Assembly: GCA_900547455.1 (NCBI GenBank)
Contig: URGV01000012.1
Coordinates: 1 to 52,164, forward strand
Direction of reading: 5' to 3'
DNA length: 52,164 bases
Origin: an uncultured Oscillospiraceae bacterium
GTDB taxonomy: Bacteria; Bacillota; Clostridia; Oscillospirales; Ruminococcaceae
The notes under the pieces were generated by a model. That model was not told the DNA's origin. It searched no databases and saw only the letters and a list, made by a program, of their open reading frames with translations. The position numbers and the translations under genes are program-made. Each line of letters opens with the position of its first letter. Position 1 is the stretch's first letter. Positions 16,586 through 27,964 of this stretch are shown piece by piece.

Positions 16586-16957
16586 GTACTCTCCCCTCAG
16601 GGAGGGCACACCGCCCGGTCTTAACAGGGAGATTAAAAGCCCCGCAGCCCCTCCGAGGGCGAATCCTGGGAGATTGTGTCCCCCGAAAGGCAGAATTTTA
16701 AAAATGGACACAATTTATTTAAAGAATCCCCCGCGGAAGGTTTGACAAAACAGGGTCAATAGAGGTACAATGTCATAGATATGGCTATTTTCTTTGGCCG
16801 CTTTCTTCTTAATAATTGGGAGAAGGAAAAAAGGTCCCGTGAGGGCCATCCAATAGAAAAATAAAAGAACAGTTCCCCGGCAAAAGGAAGGCTCCCGCAT
16901 TGAGTCTGATTGTGATTTCAGGGGCGTTCCTTTTTAACAAATGAGGTGTAAAAAATT
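16586..16957 (+). other. Intergenic region and long secA leader
   Basis: No full gene is supported in these 372 bases. The left part is featureless. A promoter at 16742-16771 predicts a secA leader of about 180 nt. Within it, an ATG at 16781 opens a 27-codon frame ending at 16864 whose start is hydrophobic (MAIFFGRFLLNNW). It has no ribosome binding site and lies almost at the predicted transcript start, so it is not called as a gene. Confidence 0.45.
16742..16771 (+). promoter_or_regulatory. secA promoter
   Basis: TTGACA (16742-16747) and TACAAT (16766-16771) are spaced 18 bp. Confidence 0.7.
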
Positions 16958-19705
<2,748 letters not shown>

Positions 19706-19719
19706 CACACGATAAGAAG

Positions 19720-19766
19720 AACCGGAAGGAAAGTCCTGTTGCAGCGAACTCCTTCCGGTTTTCTTT
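19720..19766 (+). terminator. secA terminator
   Basis: An 11-bp stem, AACCGGAAGGA (19720-19730) with TCCTTCCGGTT (19750-19760), is followed by a T-rich tract. Confidence 0.8.
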
Positions 19767-19820
19767 TTGGCTGTGTTAAAAAGAAAACAACCGGGCAGAC
19801 TGGTCTACCAGACTGACCAA

Positions 19821-19876
19821 GCTGAGCCTGCACCCAATTCGCGGCAGGCTGAGCCTGCATCCAATTCGCGAATTGG
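19821..19876. repeat. 23-bp direct repeat ending in a palindrome
   Basis: Two copies (19821-19843 and 19848-19870) differ at one base and are spaced 27 bp. The second runs into the palindrome CCAATTCGCGAATTGG (19861-19876). This is the main feature of the 305-base gap before fbp; the rest is AT-rich without a clear promoter. Confidence 0.7.
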
Positions 19877-20010
19877 TTTGGAGGGAATCCTGGATTTTAC
19901 CTCGCGGCACCGAGTTTGTACGGAAACGGTTTAGTTGGTCGTCGCGGGGGGCGAAAATTTTATATATTTTTGTCCAAAAAGAAGAGAGTAAAAACAAACG
20001 GAGGTGTACC

Positions 20011-21912
20011 ATGAACATGATAGGCGACCGCATCAAATTCCTGCGCCTGCTGTCGGAAAAATATCCGACCAGGCAGCAGGTCTGCACCGAAATCATCAAC
20101 CTGCAGGCAATCCTCAATCTGCCCAAAGGCACCGAGCACTTTATGAGCGACCTGCACGGGGAATATGAGGCCTTCAAGCACATCCTCAACAATTCCGCCG
20201 GCGTCATCCGGGAAAAGGTGGACATGCTGTTTTCTGAGACGCTGACCCCGATGGAGCGTTCCAGCCTGTGCACATTGATCTACTACCCGGAGGAGAAGCT
20301 CAAAAAGATCCGGGAGGAGGGGCGCAGCAGCGAGGAGTGGTACCGCTTTGTGCTGCAGAGCCTGATCGACCTGGCAAAGCTGCTTTCCTCCAAATACACC
20401 CGCTCCAAGGTGCGCAAGGCGATGCCGCCGGCCTACAGCTACATCCTGGACGAGCTGCTGCATGCCCAGCGCGACGAGGACGACAACCAGCTGCTCTACC
20501 ACCAGAAGATCATCGACACCCTGCTCAAGCTCGAGGAGGGAGACGACTTCATCATTGCCCTGTCCAGCCTGATTAAGCGGCTGGCGGTGGACCATCTGCA
20601 CATCGTGGGGGACATCTTTGACCGCGGCGAGCGGCCGGACGCCATCCTGAACATGCTGATGGAGCATCATTCGCTGGACATCGAGTGGGGCAACCACGAT
20701 ATCCTGTGGATGGGCGCGGCCTGCGGCAGCCAGGCCTGCATCGCCGCCGTGGTGCGCAACTGTCTTTCCTACAACAACATCTCGGTGCTGGAGCAGGGCT
20801 ACGGCATCAGCCTGCGCCCGCTGGTGCTGTTTGCGGAAAAGACCTACCCGGCCAAGGACGTCACCCAGGCGGCCAAGATGGCCATTTCGATCATCCTCTT
20901 TAAGCTGGAGGGCCGGATCATCCGCCGCAACCCCGACTTTGGGATGGAGGACCGCCTGCTGCTGGACAAGGTGGACTTTGACAGCGCCACCATCGAGCTG
21001 GGCGGCAAGGTCTACCCGCTCAAGGAGAAAACCTTCCCCACCGTCGACCGCGACGACCCCTACAAGCTCTCGGAGGCCGAGCGTGAGATCATGGACGAGC
21101 TGGAAAAGCTGTTTTTGGAGAGCGAGCAGCTGCAGCGGCACGTCACCTTTCTGTACAACAACGGCAGCATGTACCGCAAGTTTAACGGCAACCTGCTGTT
21201 CCACGGCTGTGTGCCGCTGGACGAGGACGGCAACCTCAAGGCGGTGCAGCTGGGCGGCCGCATCTATCAGGGCAAGAGCTACATGGACTACGCCGACATG
21301 ACAGCGCGCCGGGCTTTCTTCTCGGAGGAGCCGCGGCAGGAATATCTGGACTTTATGTGGTACTTATGGTGCGGCAGCAACTCGCCGCTGTCCGGCCGGG
21401 TGGTCAAGACCTTCGAGCGCACCTTCATCGAGGACAAATCCACCTGGACCGAGCCGCAGAACCCCTACTACCGCTATCAAAGTTCCGAGCCGGTCTGCCG
21501 GATGCTGCTGCGGGAGTTTGGGCTTTACTCGGAGAACGCCCACATCATCAACGGCCACACCCCCATTCACGTCAAGGAGGGGGAGAATCCGCTCAAGGCG
21601 CACGGCAGGCTGATTGTCATCGACGGCGGCTTCTGCAAGGCCTACCAAAAGACGACCGGCATCGCGGGCTACACCCTGATCTTTAATTCCCACGGCATGC
21701 GCTTAAAATCCCACCAGCCCTTTTTCGGCATGGAGGCGGCGCTCAAGGAGAACCTGGACATCGATTCGGATTCGCAGCAGGTGGTCACCTTCCAGAAGCG
21801 GGTGATGGTGGCCGACACCGACACCGGCGAGAAGCTCAAGGAGCAGATTGCCGACCTGGAGGACCTGCTGACCGCCTACCGGGAAGGCTGGATTGCGGAG
21901 CGGGGGAACTAG
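20011..21912 (+). CDS. fbp: Class III fructose-1,6-bisphosphatase
   Basis: Gluconeogenic phosphatase of the Firmicutes-type metallophosphoesterase class, 633 aa, slightly shorter than the Bacillus enzyme. The metal-binding motifs are DLHGEYEAF, GDIFDRGE, EWGNHDILWMG and NGHTPIHV. An insertion of about 250 residues between motifs is typical of this class. The ATG at 20011 has GGAGG 5 nt upstream; the in-frame codon at 19873 falls inside repeats. It is followed by a strong terminator, so it is monocistronic. Confidence 0.95.
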   Translation: MNMIGDRIKFLRLLSEKYPTRQQVCTEIINLQAILNLPKGTEHFMSDLHGEYEAFKHILNNSAGVIREKVDMLFSETLTPMERSSLCTLIYYPEEKLKKIREEGRSSEEWYRFVLQSLIDLAKLLSSKYTRSKVRKAMPPAYSYILDELLHAQRDEDDNQLLYHQKIIDTLLKLEEGDDFIIALSSLIKRLAVDHLHIVGDIFDRGERPDAILNMLMEHHSLDIEWGNHDILWMGAACGSQACIAAVVRNCLSYNNISVLEQGYGISLRPLVLFAEKTYPAKDVTQAAKMAISIILFKLEGRIIRRNPDFGMEDRLLLDKVDFDSATIELGGKVYPLKEKTFPTVDRDDPYKLSEAEREIMDELEKLFLESEQLQRHVTFLYNNGSMYRKFNGNLLFHGCVPLDEDGNLKAVQLGGRIYQGKSYMDYADMTARRAFFSEEPRQEYLDFMWYLWCGSNSPLSGRVVKTFERTFIEDKSTWTEPQNPYYRYQSSEPVCRMLLREFGLYSENAHIINGHTPIHVKEGENPLKAHGRLIVIDGGFCKAYQKTTGIAGYTLIFNSHGMRLKSHQPFFGMEAALKENLDIDSDSQQVVTFQKRVMVADTDTGEKLKEQIADLEDLLTAYREGWIAERGN

Positions 21913-21981
21913 GGAAAACAGAGGCTTTCATCTATACCCCGTTTTTGGGGAAAAGTTGCATTCGGGCGTGCAACCGCACGC

Positions 21982-22014
21982 AAAAAAGCGAGGGAAATTT
22001 TCCCTCGCTTTTTT
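21982..22014. terminator. Intrinsic terminator of fbp, usable in both directions
   Basis: A 16-bp stem (21982-21997 with 21999-22014) has a GCGAGGG core and six A and six T residues on its flanks. The minus side could end the polyamine operon. Confidence 0.9.
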
Positions 22015-22110
22015 ATGTGTATGTAGAAAGAAGGGCGGGAATGCGCTGCGCTGTTCCCGCGGAGGACCGCGGAAAAGGCGCTGCGCTATTTTCCGCTCAC
22101 TGAGATTTGC

Positions 22111-22389
22111 TTCTACAGCAGAAAAACCTCCCACCGGGAGGTTTTTCTGGATTGTACGATATGACAGTTTCTTGAGGGAGCTTTTCTCTTACAAAAGCTC
22201 TTGTACAAACTGGGGAAATTGAACTTTGTTCAATTTCATGTCGCGAAACGCAAAAGGAAAATGCAGCAGAAAGTTTAAGCGCGACTTGGCGCTTGAACGA
22301 TAAGGAGTTTCGCACGCTGCGGCGTGCGACCAAAGGCTTTGCCTTTGGAAACCACAGCCTTTTGAAAAAGGCTGGCGAAAACTTTATTT
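22111..22389 (+). repeat. Hairpin-array element, copy A
   Basis: Consecutive inverted repeats: 22119-22132 with 22136-22149 (arm CAGAAAAACCTCCC); GAGCTTTT with AAAAGCTC; GAAATTGAAC with GTTCAATTTC (22215-22237); a GCGC-rich arm pair (22274-22298); CGCACGC with GCGTGCG; CCAAAGGC with GCCTTTGG (22330-22348); and AGCCTTTT with AAAGGCT (22357-22372). The same modules in the same order recur, inverted, at 47271-47626, and their start recurs at 52029. No coding frame or transposase is present. It occupies the 478-base gap between fbp and nspC together with the terminator above. Confidence 0.85.
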
Positions 22390-22390
22390 C

Positions 22391-23527
22391 TCAGGAGAGT
22401 CTGTTTTTAAAGTCCTCATACCCGAATTCCTTCACCAGCCATCCCTGCCCCTGCGCATCCCGCCACAGGATAGCGGGCAGCGGCATGCCATTGAAGGTAT
22501 TGGTCTTGACCATCGTATACAGCGCCATATCCTCAAAGACGAGCCGGTCGCCTTCCTGCAGGGGCTGGTCGAAGGAGTAGTCCCCGATGATATCCCCAGC
22601 CAGGCAGGTCGGGCCGCCCAGACGGTAGGTATGCGCCTTTTCGCCCAGTTCGCCGCTGTTGAGAAGCGGCGGACGGTAGGGCATTTCCAGCACATCGGGC
22701 ATGTGGCAGGCGGCGGAGGTATCGAGGATGGCAATATCCATTCCATTGTGCAGCGTTTCCAGCACGCTGGCGACCAGGAATCCGGCATGGTAGACCACCG
22801 CTTCGCCGGGTTCGAGGTAGACCTGCACGCCATAAGTATCGCGGAAGTGCTCGATTGTCCGCACCAGCCGCTCGATGTCATAGTCGGGGCGGGTGATGTG
22901 GTGGCCGCCGCCGAAATTTACCCATTTGAGGCCATGCAGATATTTTCCAAACTTCTCCTCAAAGGCCCGTGCGGTGGTTTCCAGGTCATCGGAATTTTGT
23001 TCGCACAGGGTATGGAAGTGCAGTCCATCCAGCAGCGGGAGCAGCGACTCGTCAAAGTTTGCAAGGGTGGTGCCCAGCCGGGAGCCGGGGGCGCAGGGGT
23101 CATAGATGGCGTGGCCCTCCTGGGTGGAGCACTCAGGATTGACCCGCAGGCCGACCGATTTGCCCGCATCCTTTGCCCGCTTACCATACTTGCGCAGCTG
23201 GTTGGGGGAATTAAAGACAAAGTCGTCGGCGTACTGCAATAGCTGCACAAACTCCTCCTCGCGGTAGGCAGGGGAAAAGACGTGCGTCTCCCCGCCGAAC
23301 TGCTCGTGTCCCAGCCGCGCCTCAAAAAGGCCGCTGGCGGTGGTGCCGGCAAGATACTCCCGGATGATGGGGTAGGCGGCAAACATCGAGAAGGCCTTCT
23401 GCGCCAGCAGGATTTTGCAGCCGGTGCGGTCGCACACCCCTTTTAAAATTGCAAGATTGTGGCGCAGCCTTGCCTCATCCACCACAAAGTAGGGGGTGGG
23501 GAAGGCTGCGAGGTCGATCTTTTTCAT
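22391..23527 (-). CDS. nspC: Carboxynorspermidine/carboxyspermidine decarboxylase
   Basis: PLP enzyme of the alanine-racemase fold, 378 aa, close to known NspC length. It decarboxylates carboxyspermidine or carboxynorspermidine, the last step of the alternative polyamine route. Seen are the PLP lysine Lys44 in LLAQKAFSMF, the barrel segment LDGLHFHTLCEQ, WVNFGGGHHITR, and a C-terminal-domain PTCLAGDIIGDY carrying the substrate-binding Cys and Asp. The gene starts immediately after the dehydrogenase stop, so the two are coupled. It is the last gene of the polyamine operon. Confidence 0.93.
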   Translation of the reverse strand: MKKIDLAAFPTPYFVVDEARLRHNLAILKGVCDRTGCKILLAQKAFSMFAAYPIIREYLAGTTASGLFEARLGHEQFGGETHVFSPAYREEEFVQLLQYADDFVFNSPNQLRKYGKRAKDAGKSVGLRVNPECSTQEGHAIYDPCAPGSRLGTTLANFDESLLPLLDGLHFHTLCEQNSDDLETTARAFEEKFGKYLHGLKWVNFGGGHHITRPDYDIERLVRTIEHFRDTYGVQVYLEPGEAVVYHAGFLVASVLETLHNGMDIAILDTSAACHMPDVLEMPYRPPLLNSGELGEKAHTYRLGGPTCLAGDIIGDYSFDQPLQEGDRLVFEDMALYTMVKTNTFNGMPLPAILWRDAQGQGWLVKEFGYEDFKNRLS

Positions 23528-24730
23528 CTAGTCTACCAGAACCGGGTCGCGGTTTTCCTTCCACGGCAGGCCCCACTTGTTCAGTGCGTCCATGAACGGA
23601 TCGGGATCGAACTCCTCCATGTTGTGTACGCCGGGCTTGTTCCACTTGCCGGTCAGGATCATCATCGCGCCGATCATGGCCGGAACGCCGGTGGTGTAGG
23701 CCACAGCCTGCGAGCCGACCTCCTTGTAGCACTCCTGGTGGTCGCAGATGTTGTAGAGGTAGTAGGTCTTGTCCTTGCCGTCCTTTTTGCCGCGGAAGAT
23801 GCAGCCGATGTTGGTCTTACCGACGGTGCGCGGGCCGAGGGAGGACGGGTCCGGCAGAACTGCCTTCAAAAACTGCAGCGGAACGATCTCCTTGCCCTCG
23901 AACATGATCGGCTCGATGGAGGTCATGCCGACATTTTCCAAACATTTCAGGTGGGTCAGATAGCTCTGGCCGAAGGTCATGAAGAAGCGGATGCGCTTGA
24001 TGCCCGGGATGTTGAGCGCCAGGCTCTCGATCTCCTCATGGTGCAGCAGGTACATGTCCTTCTTGCCGACGCCGTCAAAGTCGTATTCGCGCTTGATCTC
24101 CATCGGTTTAGTCTCCACCCAGTGGCCGTCCTCCCAGTAGGAGCCATTGGCGGAAACCTCGCGGATGTTGATCTCAGGGTTAAAGTTGGTGGCGAACGGG
24201 TAGCCGTGGTCGCCGCCGTTGCAGTCAAGGATGTCGATGTAGTTGATCTCGTCAAACTCGTGTTTCAGAGCATAGGCGGAAAAGACGCTGGTGACGCCCG
24301 GGTCAAAGCCGCTGCCCAGAAGGCCGATGATGCCGGCCTTTTCAAAGCGCTCGCGGTAGGCCCACTGCCAGCTGTACTCGAATTTTGCGGTATCTTCCGG
24401 CTCATAGTTGGCGGTGTCCACATAGTGGGTCTTGGTGGCAAGGCAGGCGTCCATGATGGTCAGGTCCTGATAAGGCAGGGCGAGGTTGAGCACCAGGTCA
24501 GGCTTGACCTCGTTGATGAGGTTCACAAGCTCGTCGACGTTGTTGGCGTCCACCCTGGCGGTGGTGATTTTGGTCTTGGTGGTGCCCTGGAGTTTCTCCT
24601 TCAAAGCGTCGCACTTTTCTTTGGTGCGGCTGGCGATGCAGATCTCCTCAAAGACCTCGCTGTTCTGGCAGCATTTGTGGATGGCGACCGAGGCCACGCC
24701 TCCGCAGCCGATGATTAAAACTTTTCCCAT
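23528..24730 (-). CDS. Carboxynorspermidine/carboxyspermidine dehydrogenase
   Basis: Saccharopine-dehydrogenase-like reductase, 400 aa. It condenses aspartate semialdehyde with putrescine (or diaminopropane or agmatine) using NADPH. Seen are an N-terminal Rossmann motif LIIGCGGVASVAI, SRTKEK, a saccharopine-dehydrogenase catalytic domain with GSGFDPGVTSVFSAYA, and a C-terminal GPRTVGKTNIGC segment. The neighbour NspC makes this assignment firm. A GGAGG site precedes the ATG. The 32-nt gap from speB suggests co-transcription. Confidence 0.93.
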   Translation of the reverse strand: MGKVLIIGCGGVASVAIHKCCQNSEVFEEICIASRTKEKCDALKEKLQGTTKTKITTARVDANNVDELVNLINEVKPDLVLNLALPYQDLTIMDACLATKTHYVDTANYEPEDTAKFEYSWQWAYRERFEKAGIIGLLGSGFDPGVTSVFSAYALKHEFDEINYIDILDCNGGDHGYPFATNFNPEINIREVSANGSYWEDGHWVETKPMEIKREYDFDGVGKKDMYLLHHEEIESLALNIPGIKRIRFFMTFGQSYLTHLKCLENVGMTSIEPIMFEGKEIVPLQFLKAVLPDPSSLGPRTVGKTNIGCIFRGKKDGKDKTYYLYNICDHQECYKEVGSQAVAYTTGVPAMIGAMMILTGKWNKPGVHNMEEFDPDPFMDALNKWGLPWKENRDPVLVD

Positions 24731-24762
24731 AAAATAAAACCTCCTTTGGTCAATTGCTTTTT

Positions 24763-25617
24763 CTATTTCTGAAATGCAAGCAGCATCTCTCTGACAATCT
24801 TGCAGGCGACGATGGTGGAAACGCCGCTCTGGTCATAGTGGGGGCTCAGCTCGTTGACGTCGCAGCCGACGATCCGCAGCTTCGAGCAGACCAGGGTAGC
24901 GGCCTTTCTCAATTCCTCAAAGCTGACGCCGCCCGGTTCCGGGGTGCCGGTGCCGGGAAAGACCGACGGGTCCAGCACATCCAGGTCGAGGGTGAAGTAG
25001 ACCGGTTTGCCCTGCAGCTGCTCGACAACCTCCTCCAGGGTATCGAAGTTAAAGCGGTTTGTTCTGACGTGGGTGCGTCCCCAGGAAAACTCCTCCCGGT
25101 CGCCCGAGCGGATGCCAAACTGGAAGATGCGGCCGTTGCCCACAAGCTCCCAGCAGCGGCGCATGACGCAGGCGTGGGAGAGAGAAACGCCCAGATAGTC
25201 GTCCCGCAGGTCGGCGTGGGCGTCAAAGTGAATGATGTGCACATCCGGGAACTTTTCCGCCACCGCACGGAAGGCACCCAAGGTCACCAGATGCTCGCCG
25301 CCCAGCATGAAGGGGCGCTTGTGCGAGGCCAAAATCCGGCGGGTCTGCTGGGTGATGCTATCCAGAGCGGCCGCAGAGTCGCCGAAGCACAGCTCGATGT
25401 CACCGATATCGACCACATCGCCGTCCAGCAGGTCGCGGTCCTGGTAGGGGCTGTAGCTCTCGATGCCGTAGGACTCGCGGCGGATGGCCCCGCTGCCAAA
25501 GCGGGTGCCGGGGCGGTAGGAGGTGGTGGAATCAAAGGGCGCGCCAAACAGCACGGTGGAGGCAAAGTGCCAGCCGGTGTCGCAGCCCATGAATACTTCA
25601 ACATTTTTATTCAACAT
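24763..25617 (-). CDS. speB: Agmatinase (ureohydrolase)
   Basis: Mn-dependent ureohydrolase, 284 aa, that turns agmatine into putrescine and urea. The metal ligands are visible as GGEHLVTLG, FDAHADLRDDY and LDLDVLDPS. The GTPEPGG loop is characteristic of agmatinases. It overlaps the end of speE by 11 bp. Because SpeE comes just before it, aminopropylagmatine is an alternative substrate, as in Thermus; sequence alone cannot decide. Confidence 0.93.
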   Translation of the reverse strand: MLNKNVEVFMGCDTGWHFASTVLFGAPFDSTTSYRPGTRFGSGAIRRESYGIESYSPYQDRDLLDGDVVDIGDIELCFGDSAAALDSITQQTRRILASHKRPFMLGGEHLVTLGAFRAVAEKFPDVHIIHFDAHADLRDDYLGVSLSHACVMRRCWELVGNGRIFQFGIRSGDREEFSWGRTHVRTNRFNFDTLEEVVEQLQGKPVYFTLDLDVLDPSVFPGTGTPEPGGVSFEELRKAATLVCSKLRIVGCDVNELSPHYDQSGVSTIVACKIVREMLLAFQK

Positions 25618-26458
25618 TTTTCAAAAGCTCCTCAACGTAAGCGGGCAGATAAAATGCGCCCTTGTGCAGTGTGGTCGTGTAGTATTTGCAGGAAAGGCCG
25701 CGCAGGTTCCAGCGGGCCTCCTGCAGGTCCCGCAGCGGGTGGTATTTTTTGGAGGCAAAGCCGAACAGCCAGTGCCCGGACGGGTAGGTCGGGATGTGCG
25801 CCTGATAGACGCGGCTGATGGGGAAGGACTCCACGATGCGCTTGTGTGCGCGCTGGCAGGCGGTGGCGTCCTCATCGTAGAAGGGGCTCTCATGCTGGTT
25901 GACCATGATGCCGTCCTCCTTGAGGGCCTTGTAGCAGTTGCCGTAAAACTCGCGGGTGAACAGCCCCTCGCCCGGGCCGAACGGGTCGGTGGAGTCGACA
26001 ATAATCAGGTCGTACTCGTCCTCGCAGGTGCGCACAAACTTTAAACCATCCTCATAGTGGATTTGCACCCGCGGGTCGTCGAAGCGGCAGGCGGTCTGCG
26101 GGAGATACTTTTTGCAGACCTCCACCACCAGCTGGTCGATCTCGACCAAGTCGATCTGCTCGATTTCGGGGTAGCGGGTTAACTCGCGCACAACGCCGCC
26201 GTCGCCCGCGCCGATCACCAGCGCCTTGCGCACGTGCGGATGCACCGCCATCGGGACGTGGGTAATCATCTCGTGGTAGATAAACTCGTCCTTTTCGGTC
26301 AGCATCATGTAGCCGTCCAGGGTGAGAAAGCGGCCGAATTCCGGGGAGTCGAAGACGTCGATGCGCTGGAACTCGCTTCTGCCGCTGTACAGCTGGCGGT
26401 CGACCCGGATCGAAAGCTTGACGTTGGGGGTCTGCTGTTCAGAAAACCAAAATTCCAT
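25607..26458 (-). CDS. speE: Spermidine synthase (polyamine aminopropyltransferase)
   Basis: Transfers the aminopropyl group of decarboxylated S-adenosylmethionine to putrescine, 283 aa. Seen are the substrate loop FIYHEMITHVPM, the nucleotide-binding VIGAGDGGVVREL, EIDQLVVEV, and the catalytic IIVDSTDPFGPGEGLF with the gate-keeping Asp residues. It is a short soluble form with no membrane domain. It follows speA after 7 nt and overlaps speB. The methylthioadenosine it releases would be removed by the nearby MtnN. Confidence 0.95.
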   Translation of the reverse strand: MEFWFSEQQTPNVKLSIRVDRQLYSGRSEFQRIDVFDSPEFGRFLTLDGYMMLTEKDEFIYHEMITHVPMAVHPHVRKALVIGAGDGGVVRELTRYPEIEQIDLVEIDQLVVEVCKKYLPQTACRFDDPRVQIHYEDGLKFVRTCEDEYDLIIVDSTDPFGPGEGLFTREFYGNCYKALKEDGIMVNQHESPFYDEDATACQRAHKRIVESFPISRVYQAHIPTYPSGHWLFGFASKKYHPLRDLQEARWNLRGLSCKYYTTTLHKGAFYLPAYVEELLKNVE

Positions 26459-26465
26459 CTTTGTC

Positions 26466-27920
26466 TTAAACTCCTTTCAGTACGTTGAGCCGTTCGATCA
26501 TCGCGTCCTCCGGACCGGTCATCGAGCAGCCTTTGCTCTTTGCATATTCGATGTAGTCTAAAATGGGGCCGGTGATCCGCTCGCCCGGGGCCAGAATCGG
26601 GATGCCCGGCGGGTAGCACATCACAAACTCGCTGCAGATGCGGCCCTCGGTCTGGCGCAGCGGGAGCGACTCCTTGTCGGCGTAGAAGGCCTCCTGCGGG
26701 GAGACGGCGACCTCAGGGTCGATGTATTCCTGCTTCATCAGGTTGGCCTTGTCCTTGCGGCCAAAGCGGCGGCGCACCTCGGAGAGGGCGCCCACCAGCC
26801 GCTCGACGTCCCGCTGCCGGTCGCCGATCGAGAGGTAGGCCAGCAGGTTGCCCAGATCCCCAAACTCGATCTGGATGTCGTATTCGTCGCGCAGCAGGTC
26901 GTACACCTCGATGCCGGCAAGGCCGATGTCCAGCGTGTTGACCGCCAGCTTGGTTACGTCGAAGTCATAGACGCTGTCGCCGTTGATCAGCTCCCGCGAG
27001 TAGGCGTAGTAGCCGCCGATGTTGTTGATCTCGCGGCGGGCATATTCAGCCATCTCCACAACGCCGGCAAAGGCCTGCTTGCCGCGCAGGGCAAGGTTGC
27101 GCCGGGAGATGTCCAGGCTGGAAAGCAGCAGGTAGGAGGCGCTGGTGGTCTGGGTCAGGTTGATGATCTGCCGCACATAACCCTCGTGCATGGCCGGACC
27201 TGTCAGCAGCACCGAACTCTGGGTCAGGCTGCCGCCGGACTTGTGCATCGAGACCGCCGCCATGTCCGCGCCGGCCGCCATCGCACTGATGGGCATGTTT
27301 TCGCCAAAATAAAGGTGGGTGCCGTGCGCCTCATCCACCAGGCACAGCATGCCGTGGCGGTGCGCCAGCTCTACAATGCCTTTGAGGTCGGAGCAGATGC
27401 CGTAGTAGGTGGGGTTGTTGACCAGGATGGCCTTGGCGTCGGGATTTTGCAGGATGGCCTTTTCCACCTCGGCAAGCTTCATCCCCAGCGGGATGCCCAG
27501 ACGCTCGTCGCATTCGGGGTTGACATAGACCGGCACCGCACCGCACAGCACCATCGCGCCCATCACGCTGCGGTGGACGTTGCGGGGCAGGATGATTTTC
27601 TCCCCGCGTTTTGCCACCGACAGCACCATCGCCTGCACGGCGGAGGTGGTGCCGCCCACCATCAAAAAGGCGTGCGCCGCGCCGAAGGCGCCGGCGGTCA
27701 GCTGCTCGGCTTCCCGGATGACCGAGACCGGGTGGCACAGATTGTCCAGCGGCTTCATCGAGTTGACGTCCATGCCCACGCACTTTTCGCCCAGCAGCGC
27801 CACCAGCTCGGGGTTGCCGCGGCCGCGCTTGTGGCCGGGGACGTCAAACGGGACGACCCGCATCTTTCGGAAGTTTTCCAGCGCCTCATAGATGGGCGCC
27901 CGGCTTTGATCCAGTTTCAT
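26466..27920 (-). CDS. speA: PLP-dependent arginine decarboxylase (lysine/ornithine family)
   Basis: Fold-type I decarboxylase related to Bacillus SpeA, 484 aa versus about 490. It lacks the N-terminal wing domain of inducible enteric enzymes. Seen are GGTTSAVQAM, DEAHGTHL (196-203), the PLP lysine Lys227 in SMHKSGGSLTQSS, and a C-terminal domain with CYPPGIPILAPGE. Pairing with agmatinase makes arginine the likely substrate, but lysine or ornithine cannot be excluded. It follows speD by 44 nt and precedes speE by 7 nt. Confidence 0.92.
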   Translation of the reverse strand: MKLDQSRAPIYEALENFRKMRVVPFDVPGHKRGRGNPELVALLGEKCVGMDVNSMKPLDNLCHPVSVIREAEQLTAGAFGAAHAFLMVGGTTSAVQAMVLSVAKRGEKIILPRNVHRSVMGAMVLCGAVPVYVNPECDERLGIPLGMKLAEVEKAILQNPDAKAILVNNPTYYGICSDLKGIVELAHRHGMLCLVDEAHGTHLYFGENMPISAMAAGADMAAVSMHKSGGSLTQSSVLLTGPAMHEGYVRQIINLTQTTSASYLLLSSLDISRRNLALRGKQAFAGVVEMAEYARREINNIGGYYAYSRELINGDSVYDFDVTKLAVNTLDIGLAGIEVYDLLRDEYDIQIEFGDLGNLLAYLSIGDRQRDVERLVGALSEVRRRFGRKDKANLMKQEYIDPEVAVSPQEAFYADKESLPLRQTEGRICSEFVMCYPPGIPILAPGERITGPILDYIEYAKSKGCSMTGPEDAMIERLNVLKGV

Positions 27921-27964
27921 CAGAAAATCACTACCCCCTCATAAGAAAAACGGCTGCCGCCCGC

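Noticed and set aside
16715..16900. A 61-aa hydrophobic frame antisense in the secA leader
   Set aside because: No ribosome binding site on that strand and it overlaps the secA promoter; it probably reflects AT-rich sequence.
22111..22389. Insertion sequence or CRISPR array in the hairpin element
   Set aside because: No transposase frame, no regular spacer-repeat unit, and the inverted repeats differ from each other.
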